64,000 nucleotides of DNA from Thioclava sp. ES.031 (GTDB lineage Bacteria; Pseudomonadota; Alphaproteobacteria; Rhodobacterales; Rhodobacteraceae), in assembly GCF_002563775.1 (NCBI RefSeq), contig NZ_PDJO01000001.1:754001-818000 (forward strand), written 5' to 3'. The position numbers and the translations under genes were made by a program. Under the pieces are notes generated by a model. The model did no database searches and had not been told where the DNA came from. It was given only the letters and a program-made list of their open reading frames with translations. Below are positions 62,131 to 64,000 of this stretch, piece by piece (positions within the stretch are counted from its first letter, which is position 1; every line of letters begins with the position of its first letter).

Positions 62131-63222
62131 TTACATCAGCCCAAACTTCAAGGCGATCGCGACGGCCTCTACGATCGTCCGTGCCCCGAGTTTACGGCGG
62201 AGATTGGCGCTGTGCAGATCGATTGTCGGTATAGCGATGTCGAGGTCATGGGCGAGCTGGTCCCGTCGGCGCCCTCGGACCAATCCGTGCAGAACGTTCC
62301 GCTCGCGTGGGGTGAGCCGCATCTTCTCACGCGGGGCTTCGGCCAGATTACGTAGCCCATCCTCTTCTTCGCTCGTCACGATAACCAAGACCTTTCGGCC
62401 GCCGTCGGTTCGCGGCAGCAGGTTCAGTCTCAGCCTCGGGACAATGCGTCCGTCAGTTGCGCGCATCTGAGGTAGATCGAGCGACCCCGCCTCGCTTTTC
62501 TCCGCATCCGTCGAGCGTCCAATGGCTTGGCGCAAACCTTGGTGTATCGCACCGCGTGAGCGCAATTTCCGTTCGAAGTCGAGCACCAGAAGCGGATGGA
62601 GTTCGACAAGGATCTCGGCCATCCCGTTCATGCGCACAAGGCGCCCCTCATGGTCGAGTTCGAAAATCGGGGCATCGTTGAGCAGGCTGTGGTCGGTTGC
62701 GGTGACCTGCCGGATACTGGCGCGGTGCAGCTCCCGGCGGATTTTGTGCAGCCGTCCCAGATCCTCGACATGCGCGTCGAGAGTCTGCAATTCGGGATCA
62801 GTGAAATCGCCCCCGCGCTTGCCCTTGTGAAACGCCGTCGCGACCAGACCGTCGCGCGTGCTCTGCATCATCCCGAGACACCAGTAGCGATCGATCCGGT
62901 TCTTCAAGATGAAGTCGTTATACATTTCGCTGCGTTCGAACTCTTGTGGGCCGACGTGGTCTGACAGCCGAAAAAGCCCCTTGCCGCACTTCTCCGGTGT
63001 GCCATGGGCCAACCAAGGGTCGTGACCCTCGAAGGAATTGTAGTCGAGATTGGCCTCCGCCTGTGTTCCGGCTGTTATTTCTCGGTAGTCGCCTGGATGA
63101 AGCCAGATGAAGACCGCGGAGGGGATGTCGATCTCTCGCGCGAGCATGTCGGGGAGCAAGGTGAAGAGCTCATCGTCAAGCGCGGCGTCGTAGATCTCAT
63201 GATGCGAAATAATATTCGGCAT
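62131..63222 (-). CDS. LuxR-type helix-turn-helix regulator
   Basis: 363 residues from the ATG at 63222; an ATG at 63330 is also in frame, and neither has a clear ribosome binding site. The N-terminal 300 residues look like a sensor of GAF or PAS kind ('APIFELDHEGRLVRMNGMAEILVE'). The C-terminal GerE domain is 'LTPRERNVLHGLVRGRRRDQLAHDLDIAIPTIDLHSANLRRKLGA'; the usual Thr-Val before His is Ile-Asp-Leu here. No acyl-homoserine-lactone binding pattern is clear. The target is unknown; the neighbouring Slam-like gene lies upstream on the same strand. Confidence 0.8.
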   Translation of the reverse strand: MPNIISHHEIYDAALDDELFTLLPDMLAREIDIPSAVFIWLHPGDYREITAGTQAEANLDYNSFEGHDPWLAHGTPEKCGKGLFRLSDHVGPQEFERSEMYNDFILKNRIDRYWCLGMMQSTRDGLVATAFHKGKRGGDFTDPELQTLDAHVEDLGRLHKIRRELHRASIRQVTATDHSLLNDAPIFELDHEGRLVRMNGMAEILVELHPLLVLDFERKLRSRGAIHQGLRQAIGRSTDAEKSEAGSLDLPQMRATDGRIVPRLRLNLLPRTDGGRKVLVIVTSEEEDGLRNLAEAPREKMRLTPRERNVLHGLVRGRRRDQLAHDLDIAIPTIDLHSANLRRKLGARTIVEAVAIALKFGLM

Positions 63223-63430
63223 TAGGTCAGTTTGGTCTGTGCAGACGGGCCATGCCTCAAAGCGCGAAGGTTTCTGAAAAAACACATGTGGCAGATGGCA
63301 AGTCGGCTTCCCCCCCAAAAAAGAAATCAACTGGATGATCGGCTACCGAACCGTCGAGCCATACGCTCGAGAAAAAACGAAACAGAAAGAGCATGCCGAT
63401 TATCTTTTGACATACGGTGCCAGATTTTCC

Positions 63431-64000
63431 TCAAAAATCAAGTTTGAGGGAAAGAGCGCAATCGACCGAGTTTGTCGTGTATAACGCAACATTCGACCGC
63501 GTGCGGCGCGCGGTGCAGGTAATCCTTGGGGCTCGACCGAGGATTTTGGCGCGTTCCAACTTCAGGCTCAGGCCGAGGCTTGCCGTCCGGTCCCGGCGAT
63601 GCACGCCAACGATCGGAAAGGCCGCGTCGTAGTGACGCTCTCCGTAGCTGAGTGACATCCCCCCTCGAAGCCCTTCGATCAAGGGCCGCTCGATGCCCAC
63701 GCGCAGCTCTGCGCCGGAATAGCGATGATAGTCCTTCCGGGGCAAGGCGCGCTCCAACCGCAGGCCGTAGCTCAAGCTGCTGCGCCTCCCTAATCGGGTT
63801 CGGTGCGCAAGGTCGACGCGATATCTCGGTCCAGTCAAATAGGGCTTTTCGCTGTAGTTAACATACTCGCCGCCCAGCCGGAGAAGCGTGCGCCCGGCCC
63901 CTGCGGACCGCCACGCTTTCGCGAACCACACGCCGCGTGTGAAATTGTCCGAGGTGATGTCCTGCGACCCGCCGCCATAGCGCCTGTCGCGGATATATGC
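63431..64000 (-). CDS. Slam/DUF560-like outer-membrane beta-barrel, 3' end only
   Basis: The minus-strand frame is open to the window edge; 189 C-terminal residues are visible. Repeating amphipathic strands ('SSLSYGLRLERALPR', 'GGMSLSYGERHY', 'HRRDRTASLGLSLKLE') end with a terminal Phe. The 'RRDR..SLGLSL' pattern followed by 'APRITCTARRTRSNVALY' resembles the C-terminus of surface lipoprotein assembly modifiers (DUF560). The N-terminal TPR part, if present, lies outside. Its identity is tentative. Confidence 0.6.
   Translation of the reverse strand, partial: AYIRDRRYGGGSQDITSDNFTRGVWFAKAWRSAGAGRTLLRLGGEYVNYSEKPYLTGPRYRVDLAHRTRLGRRSSLSYGLRLERALPRKDYHRYSGAELRVGIERPLIEGLRGGMSLSYGERHYDAAFPIVGVHRRDRTASLGLSLKLERAKILGRAPRITCTARRTRSNVALYTTNSVDCALSLKLDF

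Overview
The window looks like an accessory stretch of an alphaproteobacterial chromosome or large plasmid, most likely from Rhodobacterales (Rhodobacteraceae/Paracoccaceae). This rests on a bcsN-bcsA-bcsB-bcsZ-TPR cellulose operon, a FixL/FixJ/FixK oxygen circuit with FNR/FixK-type boxes, a De Ley-Doudoroff galactose pathway, and the codon style. Base composition is patchy. The first 14 kb and about 35-37.6 kb are visibly more AT-rich than the GC-rich galactoside, queuosine and 53-63 kb blocks. Three insertion sequences and several broken genes sit at the joints, so the window is a mosaic.

Layout. 1-13.2 kb: a membrane diguanylate cyclase (5' end outside the window), a GAF/PAS/GGDEF/EAL protein, then bcsN, bcsA (with PilZ), bcsB, bcsZ and a TPR gene. 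The last four are joined by 1-4 base overlaps, giving c-di-GMP turnover next to a c-di-GMP-activated cellulose synthase. 13.4-19.9 kb: a small hypothetical gene; an IS3-family element with a -1 frameshift signal, whose right end supplies the stop codon of a NaChBac-type sodium channel gene; an IS200/IS605 element (tnpA, tnpB) bounded by two copies of one hairpin; and an AsmA-like gene beheaded at that element. 20-35 kb: a dipeptidase, then a divergent galactoside regulon. One arm is iclR, ABC ATPase, galactose dehydrogenase, galactonate dehydratase and GH2 beta-galactosidase. The other is ABC binding protein, two permeases, GH36 alpha-galactosidase, KDGal kinase, KDPGal aldolase and lactonase. 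The shared promoter region holds two near-palindromes exactly 20 bp apart.

35-39.6 kb is a graveyard: an IS21 istA remnant, a G12 tract, an orphan hypothetical gene, a broken methyltransferase gene, an intact BLUF photoreceptor gene and a complete IS1182-type element with 20-bp inverted repeats. 39.7-44 kb: a BCCT transporter and a large autotransporter-like outer-membrane protein with a strong terminator. 44.8-49.9 kb: fixL, fixJ, a receiver-like gene that seems to start at CTG, fixK, a single-domain receiver and the 3' part of an ECF41 sigma-factor gene.

50.3-53.2 kb: a periplasmic cupredoxin, and queC-queD-queE-queF behind a preQ1-I riboswitch whose 3' end is the queC ribosome binding site. 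53.5-60.4 kb: a truncated haemoglobin, a berberine-bridge-type FAD oxidase divergent from an HxlR regulator, an oleate-hydratase-like flavoprotein, a PaaK-like adenylate-forming enzyme and a small c-type cytochrome. 60.9-64 kb: an eight-helix DoxX-like membrane protein, a LuxR-type regulator and the 3' end of a Slam-like (DUF560) beta-barrel gene that runs off the window.

Five FNR/FixK-type boxes (46957, 50228, 58302, 60492, 60825) lie about 60-110 bp upstream of the receiver-like gene, the cupredoxin, the PaaK-like enzyme, the cytochrome c and the DoxX-like protein. This suggests a local low-oxygen regulon under the FixLJ-FixK system encoded in the same window. All functions are assigned by reading sequence motifs; no database search was run.
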